Shown here piece after piece: positions 16,457-26,629 of a stretch of DNA of 64,000 bases. A model generated the notes under the pieces. That model was not told the DNA's origin. It ran no database searches and saw only the letters and a program-made list of their open reading frames with translations. Source of the DNA: Bacteroidia bacterium (lineage in GTDB: Bacteria > Bacteroidota > Bacteroidia > AKYH767-A > OLB10); the NCBI GenBank assembly GCA_023262505.1, contig JALRAP010000005.1:1-64000 (forward strand). Reading direction: 5' to 3'. How positions within the stretch are numbered: position 1 is the first letter of the stretch; every line of letters starts with the position of its first letter. The translations under genes were made by a program, and so were the position numbers.

Positions 16457-18271
16457 TCACCCCTTCAGCGACTCCTCAATCCTTTGTTTTTCAAACATTT
16501 CAAAATAAAACCCACGCTTATTCATCAATTCCGAATGGGTTCCATGCTCAATAATCCGTCCCTGGTCGAGTACCAAGATATCGTCGGCCGACATTACTGT
16601 GGAAATTCTGTGGCTGATCAAAATAGAGGTCTTATCCTTCAAATTGCGCTCCAACGAATCCAAAATCCTCTCCTCAGTGAGGGTGTCCACTGCAGACAAA
16701 CAATCATCTAGAACGAGCAACCTTGGGTTTCGAATAAGCGCCCTGGCTAAAGAAATACGCTGCTTTTGTCCGCCCGACAAAGTAATCCCCCGCTCCCCTA
16801 CCATCGTCTCATAGCCGTTTGGAAAAGATTTTATATCGGATGAGACACAGGCTGCATCCGCAGCAGCCTCCACCATGGTCCGGACTTTTGCGCCATTTCC
16901 TTCAATATTAAGTCCGAATGCAATATTATCTGCCACCGACTCGCTAAACAAAAAGACCTCTTGGGGGACAAATCCGGTTTGACTCCTGTAGGACCCCAAA
17001 GACACATTGCGCAAGTCGTTGCCATCTATTAAAACCGAACCTTTAGAAGGATCACAAAAACGCATCATCAAAAGCGCCAAAGTTGACTTGCCCGAACCCG
17101 TCCCTCCTGTGATTGCCAAAGATCTACCAGAACTTACTCGAAATGAAACATCCTTAAGCACCTCAATGTCAGTATTAGGATAACTGAAAGACACATTTTT
17201 AAACTCAATTTCCCCTTTGAAATCGATTTCATTTCCGGAATCAGGATCGACTGCAGGTTTGGTATCCAAGAACTCGTTTATCCTTTGCTGCGAAGCAGAA
17301 GCCCGCTGAACCAACGAGACTACCCATCCCAACGCGGCAACAGGCCACGTAAGCATGTTCACATAAATGACGAACTCGGCGATATTACCTAGAGTTATAC
17401 GGCCTTCCATAACCATGTAGCCGCCTACAGCAATGGTGATAATGGTGCTTAATCCTATTAATAAAACCAAAGAAGGATGAAACAAGGCGTTGGTTCGAAC
17501 CAATTCCATGGATGCATCCTTGTAAATGTTCGCTTGCTTTGAAAAATCACGTTCGATCTGTTTTTCTGCAGCATAGGATTTGAGCACTCGAATCCCCGAA
17601 AAGGATTCCTGAACAAAGGTCGACATGTCGGAAAGCCCTGCCTGTACCCGCTCGCTTTTTCGGTTTATGATGCGCTCCACCCGGTAAATAACAAAGGACA
17701 GTATAGGAAGCGGCAATAAGGTCATTAAAGTAAGAGTAGGATTAACTTGTATCATGGCCGCAATCACAAGCAACATGGTTACGCCCAAGTTCACCGTGTA
17801 CATGACTGCAGGCCCGATGTAGGAGCGTACGCGCCCCACGTCTTCACTGATGCGATTCATTAAATCGCCCGTACTGTTTTTGGAGTAAAATGCATAATCT
17901 AGTTTCTGATAATGCTCATAGATCTCGTTCTTCATATCGTACTCCACATACCTCGAAGCAACAATGATCGTTTGACGCATCAAGAACATGAAAAAGCCTT
18001 TTAGCAAGGCCATTATTAGAACCAACAGAGCAAAAACCAACAGGTTGAAAGAAATGGAATCGGCCACTAACTCATGTAAGCTGTAACCCTTGGTTAATCG
18101 ATGCCAATCGATTTGCATACTGGCCGCGTCCATCGCGTAGCGAATAAGCTTGGCTGGAATAATGCCGAACATGTTGGAAATAGCCACAAAAAAGACCCCA
18201 CCCAAAAACCTCCACTTGTACTTGACGAAGTATTTGTTGAGTCTGTATAGGGGTTGAACGGATGGTTGCAC
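16457..18271 (-). CDS. ABC transporter, fused permease/ATP-binding (MsbA/MDR-like exporter)
   Basis: Six-TM region; Walker A TGGTGSGKSTLA, signature LSGGQKQRISLARAL, Walker B LLVLDDCLSAVD. Confidence 0.93.
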   Translation of the reverse strand: MQPSVQPLYRLNKYFVKYKWRFLGGVFFVAISNMFGIIPAKLIRYAMDAASMQIDWHRLTKGYSLHELVADSISFNLLVFALLVLIMALLKGFFMFLMRQTIIVASRYVEYDMKNEIYEHYQKLDYAFYSKNSTGDLMNRISEDVGRVRSYIGPAVMYTVNLGVTMLLVIAAMIQVNPTLTLMTLLPLPILSFVIYRVERIINRKSERVQAGLSDMSTFVQESFSGIRVLKSYAAEKQIERDFSKQANIYKDASMELVRTNALFHPSLVLLIGLSTIITIAVGGYMVMEGRITLGNIAEFVIYVNMLTWPVAALGWVVSLVQRASASQQRINEFLDTKPAVDPDSGNEIDFKGEIEFKNVSFSYPNTDIEVLKDVSFRVSSGRSLAITGGTGSGKSTLALLMMRFCDPSKGSVLIDGNDLRNVSLGSYRSQTGFVPQEVFLFSESVADNIAFGLNIEGNGAKVRTMVEAAADAACVSSDIKSFPNGYETMVGERGITLSGGQKQRISLARALIRNPRLLVLDDCLSAVDTLTEERILDSLERNLKDKTSILISHRISTVMSADDILVLDQGRIIEHGTHSELMNKRGFYFEMFEKQRIEESLKG

Positions 18272-19096
18272 AGAATTTCCTTAAAGGCTGCCAAATTAGT
18301 TAGATTTGCCCTAGGCATGATGAGAACTAATCGATATTATATTTTTAATGGAGTGTCACGCATTCAGAAAACACTGCATTTTATTATATTGCTTCCTTTT
18401 TTAGGATGCCATGTCAGCTCAGAGGCTGAAAAGCAGCGCGGCAGAGTCGAAAACAGAAACATTGACTTATCGAGGAATGAATTGAAAAGTGTACCAATTG
18501 AATTGGCGCAAAACCGACAACTCGAAAAACTGATTTTATTCCAAAACCAAATCGACACCTTACCGTCCTTTATTGGAGGAATGGACTCGTTAAAAAAGTT
18601 ATCGCTCAAATCAAACGAATTGGTTCACGTGGATTCCAATGCCATGGACCTGCCATCCCTCAAAGAGCTAGATCTACGATTCAACCAATTGGAGCATTTA
18701 CCAGATGCCTTTACAGGGATGCTGGAGCTCGAGGTGCTCGATTTGCGAAATAACAATTTGAAGTCGCTCCCACCCTCGATCGGTGCATTGAAAAACCTGG
18801 AGCAGCTCTATTTATCCGACAACGACCTTAGATCGCTGCCATCAACCATCCAGGGAATGAAAAAACTCAAGTTTCTGGTAATTGGAAGGAATTCCATCGA
18901 AGACCCGTTACCTGATTGGATTGGTGGGCTAGAAAGCCTAGTTGAGCTGGATGTCTCTGGCTGCTGCAATGACAACAGACTTCCCGAGAGCTTGAGTGAT
19001 CTACGTAATTTGGAACTTTTGACGGTATCGCCTTACCAGGTGCTGCCTAATGACCTTGGCAAAGGCAATTCAAAGCTTAGGATACAAATCAAATAA
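18254..19096 (+). CDS. Leucine-rich repeat protein, probable lipoprotein
   Basis: LRR units LEKLILFQNQIDTLPSFIGGM, LKELDLRFNQLEHLPDAFTGM, LEVLDLRNNNLKSLPPSIGAL; lipobox IILLPFLGC. Start may be 18317. Confidence 0.85.
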   Translation: MNGWLHRISLKAAKLVRFALGMMRTNRYYIFNGVSRIQKTLHFIILLPFLGCHVSSEAEKQRGRVENRNIDLSRNELKSVPIELAQNRQLEKLILFQNQIDTLPSFIGGMDSLKKLSLKSNELVHVDSNAMDLPSLKELDLRFNQLEHLPDAFTGMLELEVLDLRNNNLKSLPPSIGALKNLEQLYLSDNDLRSLPSTIQGMKKLKFLVIGRNSIEDPLPDWIGGLESLVELDVSGCCNDNRLPESLSDLRNLELLTVSPYQVLPNDLGKGNSKLRIQIK

Positions 19097-19104
19097 CCGA
19101 AGAT

Positions 19105-19548
19105 TCATTTTTCCAAACCTCGGTATTTGACAAAAAAGTTGATCCAACTTAGGCGACTTAGCCTAAATGTCAATGGGGTTAGAGCTAAACCTAAAACTAT
19201 TGAAACGGCTATCATCCACCACACATTGAATTCACTCCCTGCCAAAACCAAAAAAGCCACCCAAACGGAAACCATGATGGCTACATTGATAGCATAGCTG
19301 ACGTACATGGCACCAAAATAATAACCTGGCTCCTGTTCGTAGGATAGTCCGCATTTTTCACAATTCTCATACATTTTTGAGAACCCCCTGAAATTGAAGG
19401 AACCTTTATTCACAAAAAAATCCCCTTCGTGGCAGCGTGGACACTTGTTGTTGAATACGCTGTAAACTTTGTTGCCCTTGTTAACCATAACGCCGCAAAT
19501 GTAATAGCAATTTGCTGATTGGAATGTGACAAGTGTCTCATTAAGCAT
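19105..19548 (-). CDS. DUF983 domain-containing membrane protein
   Basis: NKCPRCHEGDFF...CEKCGLSYEQEPGYYFGAMYVSYAINV; likely starts at MVNKGNKVYSVF. Confidence 0.87.
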   Translation of the reverse strand: MLNETLVTFQSANCYYICGVMVNKGNKVYSVFNNKCPRCHEGDFFVNKGSFNFRGFSKMYENCEKCGLSYEQEPGYYFGAMYVSYAINVAIMVSVWVAFLVLAGSEFNVWWMIAVSIVLGLALTPLTFRLSRLSWINFFVKYRGLEK

Positions 19549-19601
19549 AAAACCCCTCTACACGCTAAACACTGATAAACAATACATTAAAAAAATCAGA
19601 G

Positions 19602-19636
19602 TTTGATTTTACATTAAAATACTAAAGCTACTTTTG
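19602..19636 (+). promoter_or_regulatory. Candidate Bacteroidota-type promoter of DUF47/PiT operon
   Basis: TTTG (19602-19605) N23 TACTTTTG (19629-19636). Confidence 0.35.
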
Positions 19637-19678
19637 GCGGTTCTATTAACATTGGTTTAACATTTCAACTACTAAGGC

Positions 19679-20323
19679 ATGTCTATCCCCTTCCTCAAGT
19701 ATTTCGTACCCCAAGACCGACTCTTTTTCCCGTTGTTCGATAAAGCTGCAACCAACCTTTTGGAGGGGGGCAATGCCATTTCTGAATTGGTAAAATCAAC
19801 AACTGAGGAGGAGCGACAAAAATGGTTTCGTGAGATAGAACGAATTGAGCACATTGGAGATGAAATCACACACGAGATTTTCATCGAGTTAGGTAAGAAC
19901 TTCATAACCCCTTTCGACAGAGAGGATATACATAGGCTTGTTAGCTCCATAGATGATGTATTGGATTACATCCATGGGTCATCTAAAAGGATTGAGCTTT
20001 ATAAGGTTCATGATATGAACCATGACATAATAAAACTCGCTGAGTTGATACATACCTCAACAAGGGAATTAAGAAGCGCCGTTCTAGAGATGAAGAACAT
20101 GAAAAAAATGCGCGACATCACCGATGCCTTGGTCCGCATCAACAGCATAGAAAACCATGCTGATGACATTTTCGACCACGCTGTTGCCCAATTATTCGAC
20201 CATGAAAAGGATGCGGTCCACATTATTAAAATGAAGGAAATCCTTTCAGCTTTGGAGACGGCCACCGACAAGTGCGAAGACGCGGCCAATGTGATTGAAT
20301 CCATCATTGTAAAAATGGCATAA
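19679..20323 (+). CDS. DUF47 family protein (PhoU-like, phosphate transport accessory)
   Basis: LLEGGNAISEL...IEHIGDEITHEIFIELGKNFITPFDREDIHRLVSSIDDVLDYI; followed by a PiT transporter. Confidence 0.93.
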   Translation: MSIPFLKYFVPQDRLFFPLFDKAATNLLEGGNAISELVKSTTEEERQKWFREIERIEHIGDEITHEIFIELGKNFITPFDREDIHRLVSSIDDVLDYIHGSSKRIELYKVHDMNHDIIKLAELIHTSTRELRSAVLEMKNMKKMRDITDALVRINSIENHADDIFDHAVAQLFDHEKDAVHIIKMKEILSALETATDKCEDAANVIESIIVKMA

Positions 20324-20331
20324 CAGCTGGC

Positions 20332-21915
20332 ATGTTCACCACACTAATCATCGTTATTTTCCTGGCGCTGCTGTTTGACTTCATCAACGGCTTTCACGAC
20401 GCCGCAAATTCCATCGCCACGATAGTATCTACTAAGGTGCTCTCACCCGCAGCGGCTGTTGTGTGGGCTGCATTTTTCAACTTCGTTGCATTCTTCATTT
20501 TCAAGGACCACAGTGTCGCGAACACCATTTCCAAAACCGTGCAAGAGGACTTCACAACGCCTGATATGAACCCGTTGCCGATGATATTGGCTGGACTTTT
20601 AGCTGCAATATCATGGAACTTAATCACTTGGTGGTACGGCATTCCATCTTCATCATCGCATACTTTGATTGGCGGATTTGGAGGAGCTTTTTTAGCCGCC
20701 TATGGATTCGAAGCTATCCATTCGGGAGTCGTTTGGGCTACTGTGATTTTCATCGTTGTTGCCCCAGTAGCAGGTATGATCATGTCATATATCATTTCAC
20801 TATGGTTCCTGAACGCCTTCCGAAAAGCCAAATGGATGAAAGTGGTGTCGCTGCTGATAATCATTGGTGTATGCTGGGCCGTAGGAAACGCTTTGGAATT
20901 CAAAAAGGATTTTAACGGCGGAAGTTCCTACACGCTAAAACTTTCCGAAAAAACGAGCAAGGATGATATCAAAAAAGCTTTGACTTTCAAGAACGCGGAA
21001 TCAAAGGAGTTTGCCCCAGTAGTTACGGTTGGAAAAGACAGCCTGGGTAACCCAGATAAATCCGGAACCCTATTTATTGTTCGCACGGATTTTTTGAAAA
21101 AATCTGGTGAGACCGAAGAGAACAAAGAACTGACTTCAAAAATATCTTCCTCCTTGGCGAAAGTTGACTCCGGTGCCATCATAGCGGAAACACACCGTAT
21201 CAGCGACCGTTCAGACCCCAGCGAACGATATGACAGCTCAAACCTCAAAAACAATTTTGAAAACTATTGGCTAAAAGTGATTTTCCACGGCGCCAATTTC
21301 AAGTGGTTGTTGTTAGGATTGATTGTGGTGGTAATTGGAATTGCGACCCTATTAATCAGTAGTCTCAATAACTCCCAATCGAACCTTGTATTCAAACGTC
21401 TGCAACTATTATCGTCTGCAGCTTTCTCGATCGGACATGGTGGTAATGACGCTCAGAAAGTGATGGGAATTATCGGAGTGGCCTTGATTGCAAATGGAGA
21501 CATTTCCAGCATGAAAGAGCTACCAACATGGGTACCATTGGCATGTTATTCTGCCATTGCATTGGGCACCATGAGTGGTGGATGGAAGATTGTAAAGACC
21601 ATGGGTAGTAAAATCACCAAGGTAACTCCATTTGAAGGCGTGGCTGCCGAAACTGCTGGAGCAGTAACACTATTCTTTACCGAAGGTCTTAAATTCCCAT
21701 GGCAAATTGGTGGTGAAACCATCAAAGGCATTCCTGTTTCGACTACACATACCATAACAGGCTCCATTATTGGGGTAGGACTGACAAAGCGTATATCGGC
21801 CGTGAGATGGGGGGTTACTTTCCAACTGGTTTGGGCGTGGGTGCTGACTATTCCTGTATCGGCATTCCTAGCATGGATTTTCCTGCTTTTTGTGAGGTTG
21901 ATCATGGGTCTTTGA
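20332..21915 (+). CDS. Inorganic phosphate transporter, PiT family
   Basis: FDFINGFHDAANSIATIVSTKVLSP...GIPSSSSHTLIGG...FSIGHGGNDAQKVMGII...GIPVSTTHTITGSIIGVG. Confidence 0.95.
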   Translation: MFTTLIIVIFLALLFDFINGFHDAANSIATIVSTKVLSPAAAVVWAAFFNFVAFFIFKDHSVANTISKTVQEDFTTPDMNPLPMILAGLLAAISWNLITWWYGIPSSSSHTLIGGFGGAFLAAYGFEAIHSGVVWATVIFIVVAPVAGMIMSYIISLWFLNAFRKAKWMKVVSLLIIIGVCWAVGNALEFKKDFNGGSSYTLKLSEKTSKDDIKKALTFKNAESKEFAPVVTVGKDSLGNPDKSGTLFIVRTDFLKKSGETEENKELTSKISSSLAKVDSGAIIAETHRISDRSDPSERYDSSNLKNNFENYWLKVIFHGANFKWLLLGLIVVVIGIATLLISSLNNSQSNLVFKRLQLLSSAAFSIGHGGNDAQKVMGIIGVALIANGDISSMKELPTWVPLACYSAIALGTMSGGWKIVKTMGSKITKVTPFEGVAAETAGAVTLFFTEGLKFPWQIGGETIKGIPVSTTHTITGSIIGVGLTKRISAVRWGVTFQLVWAWVLTIPVSAFLAWIFLLFVRLIMGL

Positions 21916-21992
21916 TAACGGCTGAATCCACCTTACCTGTTCAACTCAATACTTGCTAAATCGGGTTGATTTACCCTTAACTTAAAATGTTG

Positions 21993-22000
21993 TAAATTTG
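21993..22000 (+). promoter_or_regulatory. Candidate -7 element (TAnnTTTG) upstream of leucine dehydrogenase
   Basis: TAAATTTG 65 nt upstream of the ATG; no well-spaced -33 element. Confidence 0.35.
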
Positions 22001-22064
22001 CATTTGAGGACGTCCAGTAGGTCGTTTAAATTTCTGATTATCAACCAATTCATTACTCACTAAG

Positions 22065-23171
22065 ATGATCGAGGTAAAGGAATATAAGGAGGCAACGACC
22101 AAGCAGGATTCAGTGTTCGGACCCATGTTAAATGCAGGTCACGAGCAGGTGGTTTTTTGCCATGACCACGAGACTGGATTAAAAGCCATAATTGCTATTC
22201 ACAATACAGTTTTGGGCCCAGCCTTGGGTGGTACCCGATTTTGGAAATACAACACCGAAGCCGAAGCGCTTCAAGATGTTTTGCGCTTGTCGCGAGGCAT
22301 GACTTTCAAGGCCTCCATCAGCGGATTGAACCTAGGAGGTGGCAAAGCCGTAATTATCGGAGATTCAAAAAAAGATAAATCTGAGCCGCTGTTCCGTCGC
22401 TTCGGAAAGTTCGTGAACAGCCTCAGCGGAAAATATATCACTGCCGAAGATGTGGGCACTTCCACAAAGGATATGGAGTATGTTCACATGGAGACGCGTC
22501 ATGTTACCGGCCTACCTGAATCCATGGGCGGTGGCGGCGATCCTTCGCCTGTTACAGCTTATGGTGTTTACATGGGAATGAAAGCCTCCGCCAAACACCT
22601 TTGGGGGAATGATAGCCTCAACGGAAAAAAGGTTGTGGTGCAAGGTGTCGGACATGTGGGCGAGAACTTGGTTAAGTTACTTACCAAAGAAGGAGCTAAG
22701 GTTTCCATCATCGATATCAATGATGACCAGTTGAAGAAAGTATCTTCCGACACAGGTGCACAGGTGCTTTCCTCCACTGATTTCTACGATATGGACATGG
22801 ACATCTATGCTCCATGTGCCCTAGGTGCCACATTGAATTCCGACACCATCAATCGTTTGAAATGCGCTATCGTTGCCGGAGCAGCCAACAACCAATTGGC
22901 TGAAGAAGCGGTGCATGGAAAAATGCTATCCGAAAAAGGAATCATATACGCTCCCGATTTCCTTATCAACGCCGGAGGATTGATCAATGTTTACTCTGAG
23001 CTTACAGGTTACAATCGCGAAAGAGCCTTGCAGCAAACTGAAAAGATATTCGACTATACACTCGATATCCATGGCAAAGCCGCAACTGAAAACATCCCTA
23101 CCTACCTGGCCGCAACCCGGATGGCTGAAAAGCGCATTGCCGATATCGGACGAGTGAAGTTAGGAATGTAA
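22065..23171 (+). CDS. Leu/Glu/Phe/Val dehydrogenase (leucine dehydrogenase type)
   Basis: GLKAIIAIHNTVLGPALGGTRFW...GMTFKASISGLNLGGGKAVIIGD...VVVQGVGHVGENLVKLL. Confidence 0.93.
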   Translation: MIEVKEYKEATTKQDSVFGPMLNAGHEQVVFCHDHETGLKAIIAIHNTVLGPALGGTRFWKYNTEAEALQDVLRLSRGMTFKASISGLNLGGGKAVIIGDSKKDKSEPLFRRFGKFVNSLSGKYITAEDVGTSTKDMEYVHMETRHVTGLPESMGGGGDPSPVTAYGVYMGMKASAKHLWGNDSLNGKKVVVQGVGHVGENLVKLLTKEGAKVSIIDINDDQLKKVSSDTGAQVLSSTDFYDMDMDIYAPCALGATLNSDTINRLKCAIVAGAANNQLAEEAVHGKMLSEKGIIYAPDFLINAGGLINVYSELTGYNRERALQQTEKIFDYTLDIHGKAATENIPTYLAATRMAEKRIADIGRVKLGM

Positions 23172-23208
23172 GAGTGAATTTTCTTTTTCAACCCATTCAA
23201 TTTAAGTT

Positions 23209-24147
23209 ATGCTAAGCAGAAGGCATTTGAGGATTCGTGTCATGCAAGCCCTGTATGCTTGGCACCAAACAGAAGAGCGTAGCCTCAAGACCTCGGTTGA
23301 CAACCTTTTCAAAGGCACTTCCAGGAGTTACGACCTTTACCTATACTTGTTGCAGCTTTTAATCGAGGTGGCTGATGAGGAAGAGCGTTACATGGCCGAT
23401 TTGCCTCCACGCATGACCGCTGCTGAATATGAACATTTATCATATCTTAAGGATAACATGTTCATTGACTTCCTGAAGAAGGAATCGTTTCAAAAGCTGA
23501 TCAGTTCGCGTAAAATTCCACCCACCAAGGATACAGACCTGATTCGCAAAGTGTATCATCAACTCAGGCAAAAAGAAGAATACCGGAATTATGTTTCTAA
23601 AGGCTCTCATACGGAGCGTGAGGACATCGAATTTTGCACCTTCATTTTCAAAGATGTGATCTCAAGTTCCGAACCCATGACCAACTCGATGGAGGAGCAA
23701 AACCTATGGTGGGCAGAAGCTTTGGAACTGGTCAACAGCATGGTTCTGAAAACCATCAAAGTGGCACATCCCGATAAAAAAGGAGCTTATGAATTGATGG
23801 CCGAGTTCAGGGATGAAGAAGAAGACCGAGAGTTCATGGAAAAGCTTTTCACAGAGACCGTCCATCATGATAATGAATATGAGAAGCTGGTGTCTGAACG
23901 TACTAAAAACTGGGAGGTTGACCGTATAGCACTCATCGACGTCATTCTGCTGAAGATGGCACTCTGTGAAATCTTGAACTTCCCTAGCATCCCTGTAAAG
24001 GTTACGATCAACGAGTATATTGATATCTCCAAAGACTATAGCACACCAAAGAGCAAAGCGTTTATCAATGGCGTAATTGATAAGCTAGTTATCGATCTGC
24101 GCGAATCGGGAGCTGTAACTAAGACAGGACGCGGACTTATCGAATAA
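23209..24147 (+). CDS. nusB: Transcription antitermination factor NusB (extended Bacteroidota form)
   Basis: MLSRRHLRIRVMQALYAW; C-terminal VDRIALIDVILLKMALCEILNFPSIPVKVTINEYIDISKDYSTPKSKAFINGVIDKL. Confidence 0.93.
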   Translation: MLSRRHLRIRVMQALYAWHQTEERSLKTSVDNLFKGTSRSYDLYLYLLQLLIEVADEEERYMADLPPRMTAAEYEHLSYLKDNMFIDFLKKESFQKLISSRKIPPTKDTDLIRKVYHQLRQKEEYRNYVSKGSHTEREDIEFCTFIFKDVISSSEPMTNSMEEQNLWWAEALELVNSMVLKTIKVAHPDKKGAYELMAEFRDEEEDREFMEKLFTETVHHDNEYEKLVSERTKNWEVDRIALIDVILLKMALCEILNFPSIPVKVTINEYIDISKDYSTPKSKAFINGVIDKLVIDLRESGAVTKTGRGLIE

Positions 24148-24199
24148 TGCTGTAATTTTCTGTTTTGTAATTTGCAAACGACAATAACATCATTGAATC

Positions 24200-24670
24200 A
24201 TGAAAACAACCAAATTCATCCTGCTCACTGCACTAGCATCCACAATGATGTGGTCATGCGGCTCGCCTAATGAAGGCAAAGAAGAAGTCATCTCTCCCGA
24301 AGTTGTCAATAACAATGCCTCTGCCGATAGTGCTGCCACTCCTACTGGAGGCCTGCCAGTATTTGAATTCGAGACCGACAACCACGAATTCGGAGTAATC
24401 ACTGAAGGTGAGAAGGTTTCCTATACGTTTAAGTTCAAAAACACGGGTAACGCTCCGCTAGTGATCTCTAATGCATCAGCCTCATGCGGATGCACTGTTC
24501 CCGAATACACTAAAACACCCGTAGCCCCAGGTGAAGAAGGTGAAGTAAATGTCACATTTGACAGTTCTGGCAAATCAGGAATGACCACAAAATCGGTTAC
24601 CCTGATTGCCAATACAGAGCCCAACACCAAGGTTTTGAAAATAAGTGCCGATATCCAAAGTAAAAAATAA
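24200..24670 (+). CDS. DUF1573 domain-containing lipoprotein
   Basis: Lipobox-like MMWSCGSP; FEFETDNHEFGVITEGEKVSYTFKFKNTGNAPLVISNASASCGCTVPEY. Confidence 0.92.
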   Translation: MKTTKFILLTALASTMMWSCGSPNEGKEEVISPEVVNNNASADSAATPTGGLPVFEFETDNHEFGVITEGEKVSYTFKFKNTGNAPLVISNASASCGCTVPEYTKTPVAPGEEGEVNVTFDSSGKSGMTTKSVTLIANTEPNTKVLKISADIQSKK

Positions 24671-24688
24671 CCATAATCAGATAATAAC

Positions 24689-25021
24689 ATGTCCCTACTC
24701 TTCATCCTATTGCAAGCTCAAGGTCAGCCAAGTGGATTGGCCAACCTCATGATGATCTTACTCATCGTTGTGATTTTTTATTTCTTCATGATTCGTCCGC
24801 AAATGAAGAAAGCAAAGCTGGAGCGCCAATTCAAGGAAACGCTTCAGAAAGGTGACAAGATTGTTACCATCGGTGGAATACACGGCCGTATTGCAGAAAT
24901 TGCAGACACCACTTTCCTGGTTGAGATCGACTCCAACGTTAAGGTTAGACTGGAAAAAAGTGCTGTATCTGCCGAGGCTACAAAAGCTTACCGCGACCGC
25001 ACCGAAGGTCCCAAGAAATAA
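24689..25021 (+). CDS. yajC: Preprotein translocase subunit YajC
   Basis: FYFFMIRPQMKKAKLERQFKETLQKGDKIVTIGGIHGRIAEI. Confidence 0.95.
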   Translation: MSLLFILLQAQGQPSGLANLMMILLIVVIFYFFMIRPQMKKAKLERQFKETLQKGDKIVTIGGIHGRIAEIADTTFLVEIDSNVKVRLEKSAVSAEATKAYRDRTEGPKK

Positions 25022-25060
25022 TCCGTTTCTGCTCCACCAATCGTGGAAAACTGAGAATCG

Positions 25061-26032
25061 ATGGCTGAGAAAACGGCATCGGAACAATCAAACCAAAATC
25101 CTGTCGGCAGACTGAAGCCCAACAGGAAGATGGTGGTGTTTGTGATATGCCTGATCATTTCATCAACTGCATGGCTTGCAACTACACTTACCGGCACATT
25201 TACCACCGACTACACGCTACCTCTCGCCTACCACAACACCCCGTTCAATGCTCGATTAGTTGGTGAGCTTCCTCGCGAGGCTACATTCCATTACCAAGGT
25301 AGCGGATGGGATATGTTGTATCTGGCGTTTCGTAAGATGCCCGATTCGCTCATAATTGATCTCGGCAAAAGCGATTCCAGTTCCATTGGAAAAATAAGTA
25401 TCCGGTCGCTCTCCCTAATTAGTCAGTTGCCCGACGACCCAATGCCTTACAAAGTGGAACCCGAGTGGATTGCCCCGGGCATAATCAGCGAGACGTCTAA
25501 AAAGATCCCGGTAATTGCCAAGCTCGACATTCGTTTCAGGAACAGGTTCGATTCTACAACTAGTGCGACAATTATCCCCGACAGTATCCAGATATCTGGA
25601 CCACCGGCTCAATTGAAGCTGATAAACAATGTGGAAACAGTAATGCTTATCAAGCAAGATGTATTCCAATCCATTTCTGAAGATTTGGAAATCAAAAAAA
25701 GCCTACCCAAAGGGGTTTTGCAATCGCACACCAATGTACAAGTCAACATCCCGGTTGGGGAGTTCACAGAAGGGTCTTTCATGGTTCCAGTGCAGCTAAA
25801 GAATGCTGGAAGCAAAAAGCTTAAAGTTTTGCCCTCCAAGGTTCGAGTGGTTTTTCAGGCTGAACTTTCCGCCTTTGGTGATATAAAATCCGAGGACTTT
25901 GTTCTGGTTGCGGATGCTGACCAAGCAATATCAAACGGTAAACCGCTAACGCTTGTGGTTGCACAAAAAACACCCTTCGCCAAACGACTCCGAATCGAAC
26001 CCGAGCAGGTGGAATATTTGATAGAACCATGA
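25061..26032 (+). CDS. YbbR-like domain-containing protein
   Basis: N-terminal TM then repeated beta-rich YbbR-like segments (TFHYQGSGWDMLYLAFR; IPVIAKLDIRF); position between yajC and coaE. Confidence 0.75.
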   Translation: MAEKTASEQSNQNPVGRLKPNRKMVVFVICLIISSTAWLATTLTGTFTTDYTLPLAYHNTPFNARLVGELPREATFHYQGSGWDMLYLAFRKMPDSLIIDLGKSDSSSIGKISIRSLSLISQLPDDPMPYKVEPEWIAPGIISETSKKIPVIAKLDIRFRNRFDSTTSATIIPDSIQISGPPAQLKLINNVETVMLIKQDVFQSISEDLEIKKSLPKGVLQSHTNVQVNIPVGEFTEGSFMVPVQLKNAGSKKLKVLPSKVRVVFQAELSAFGDIKSEDFVLVADADQAISNGKPLTLVVAQKTPFAKRLRIEPEQVEYLIEP

Positions 26033-26619
26033 AGGCCCGTTTGGTAGGCATAACCGGTGGTATCGGAAGTGGCAAGTCAACCATTTCGAAATGCCTGCGA
26101 ACGATGGGCTATTTTGTTTTCAATGCCGATGACCAGGCATCTTTTGCATTGGAGCATGAATCGGAAGTAGTTGAACAAGTCAAGGCTCTTCTCGGAAATG
26201 AAGCCTATGATTCCAACGGCAAGGCCAATCGTGCATTCATCGCCTCCAAGGTTTTTTCGGACAATATGTTGCTGAAAAAACTGAATACTATTCTACATCC
26301 GGTTGTTAGAAGGATGTTTGATGATTGGGTTGCTAATCATAACAGCGAAAAGACACTTTTCAAAGAAGCAGCCATCTTATTTGAAAGTGGAGCCAACCAG
26401 CAGGTTGATGAAGTGATTGCCGTAATAGCTCCCGAAAGTGTTCGACTTCAAAGGGTGCAGAAACGCGACAAGCGTTCGGAGAAGGAAATCCTGGATATCA
26501 TGGCCAGACAAATGAACCAAGACGAGCTTGTGGCAAAGTGCCAATATGTAATCAAAAACGATGACCATACCCCGGTAATGCCTGCATTGTTGGAGTTATT
26601 AAATAAGCTGGAAGGATAA
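26029..26619 (+). CDS. coaE: Dephospho-CoA kinase
   Basis: RLVGITGGIGSGKSTISKCLRTMGYFVFNADDQA...LHPVVRRMFDDW...EAAILFESGANQQVDEVIAV. Confidence 0.95.
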   Translation: MKARLVGITGGIGSGKSTISKCLRTMGYFVFNADDQASFALEHESEVVEQVKALLGNEAYDSNGKANRAFIASKVFSDNMLLKKLNTILHPVVRRMFDDWVANHNSEKTLFKEAAILFESGANQQVDEVIAVIAPESVRLQRVQKRDKRSEKEILDIMARQMNQDELVAKCQYVIKNDDHTPVMPALLELLNKLEG

Positions 26620-26629
26620 TTTAAGCGTT

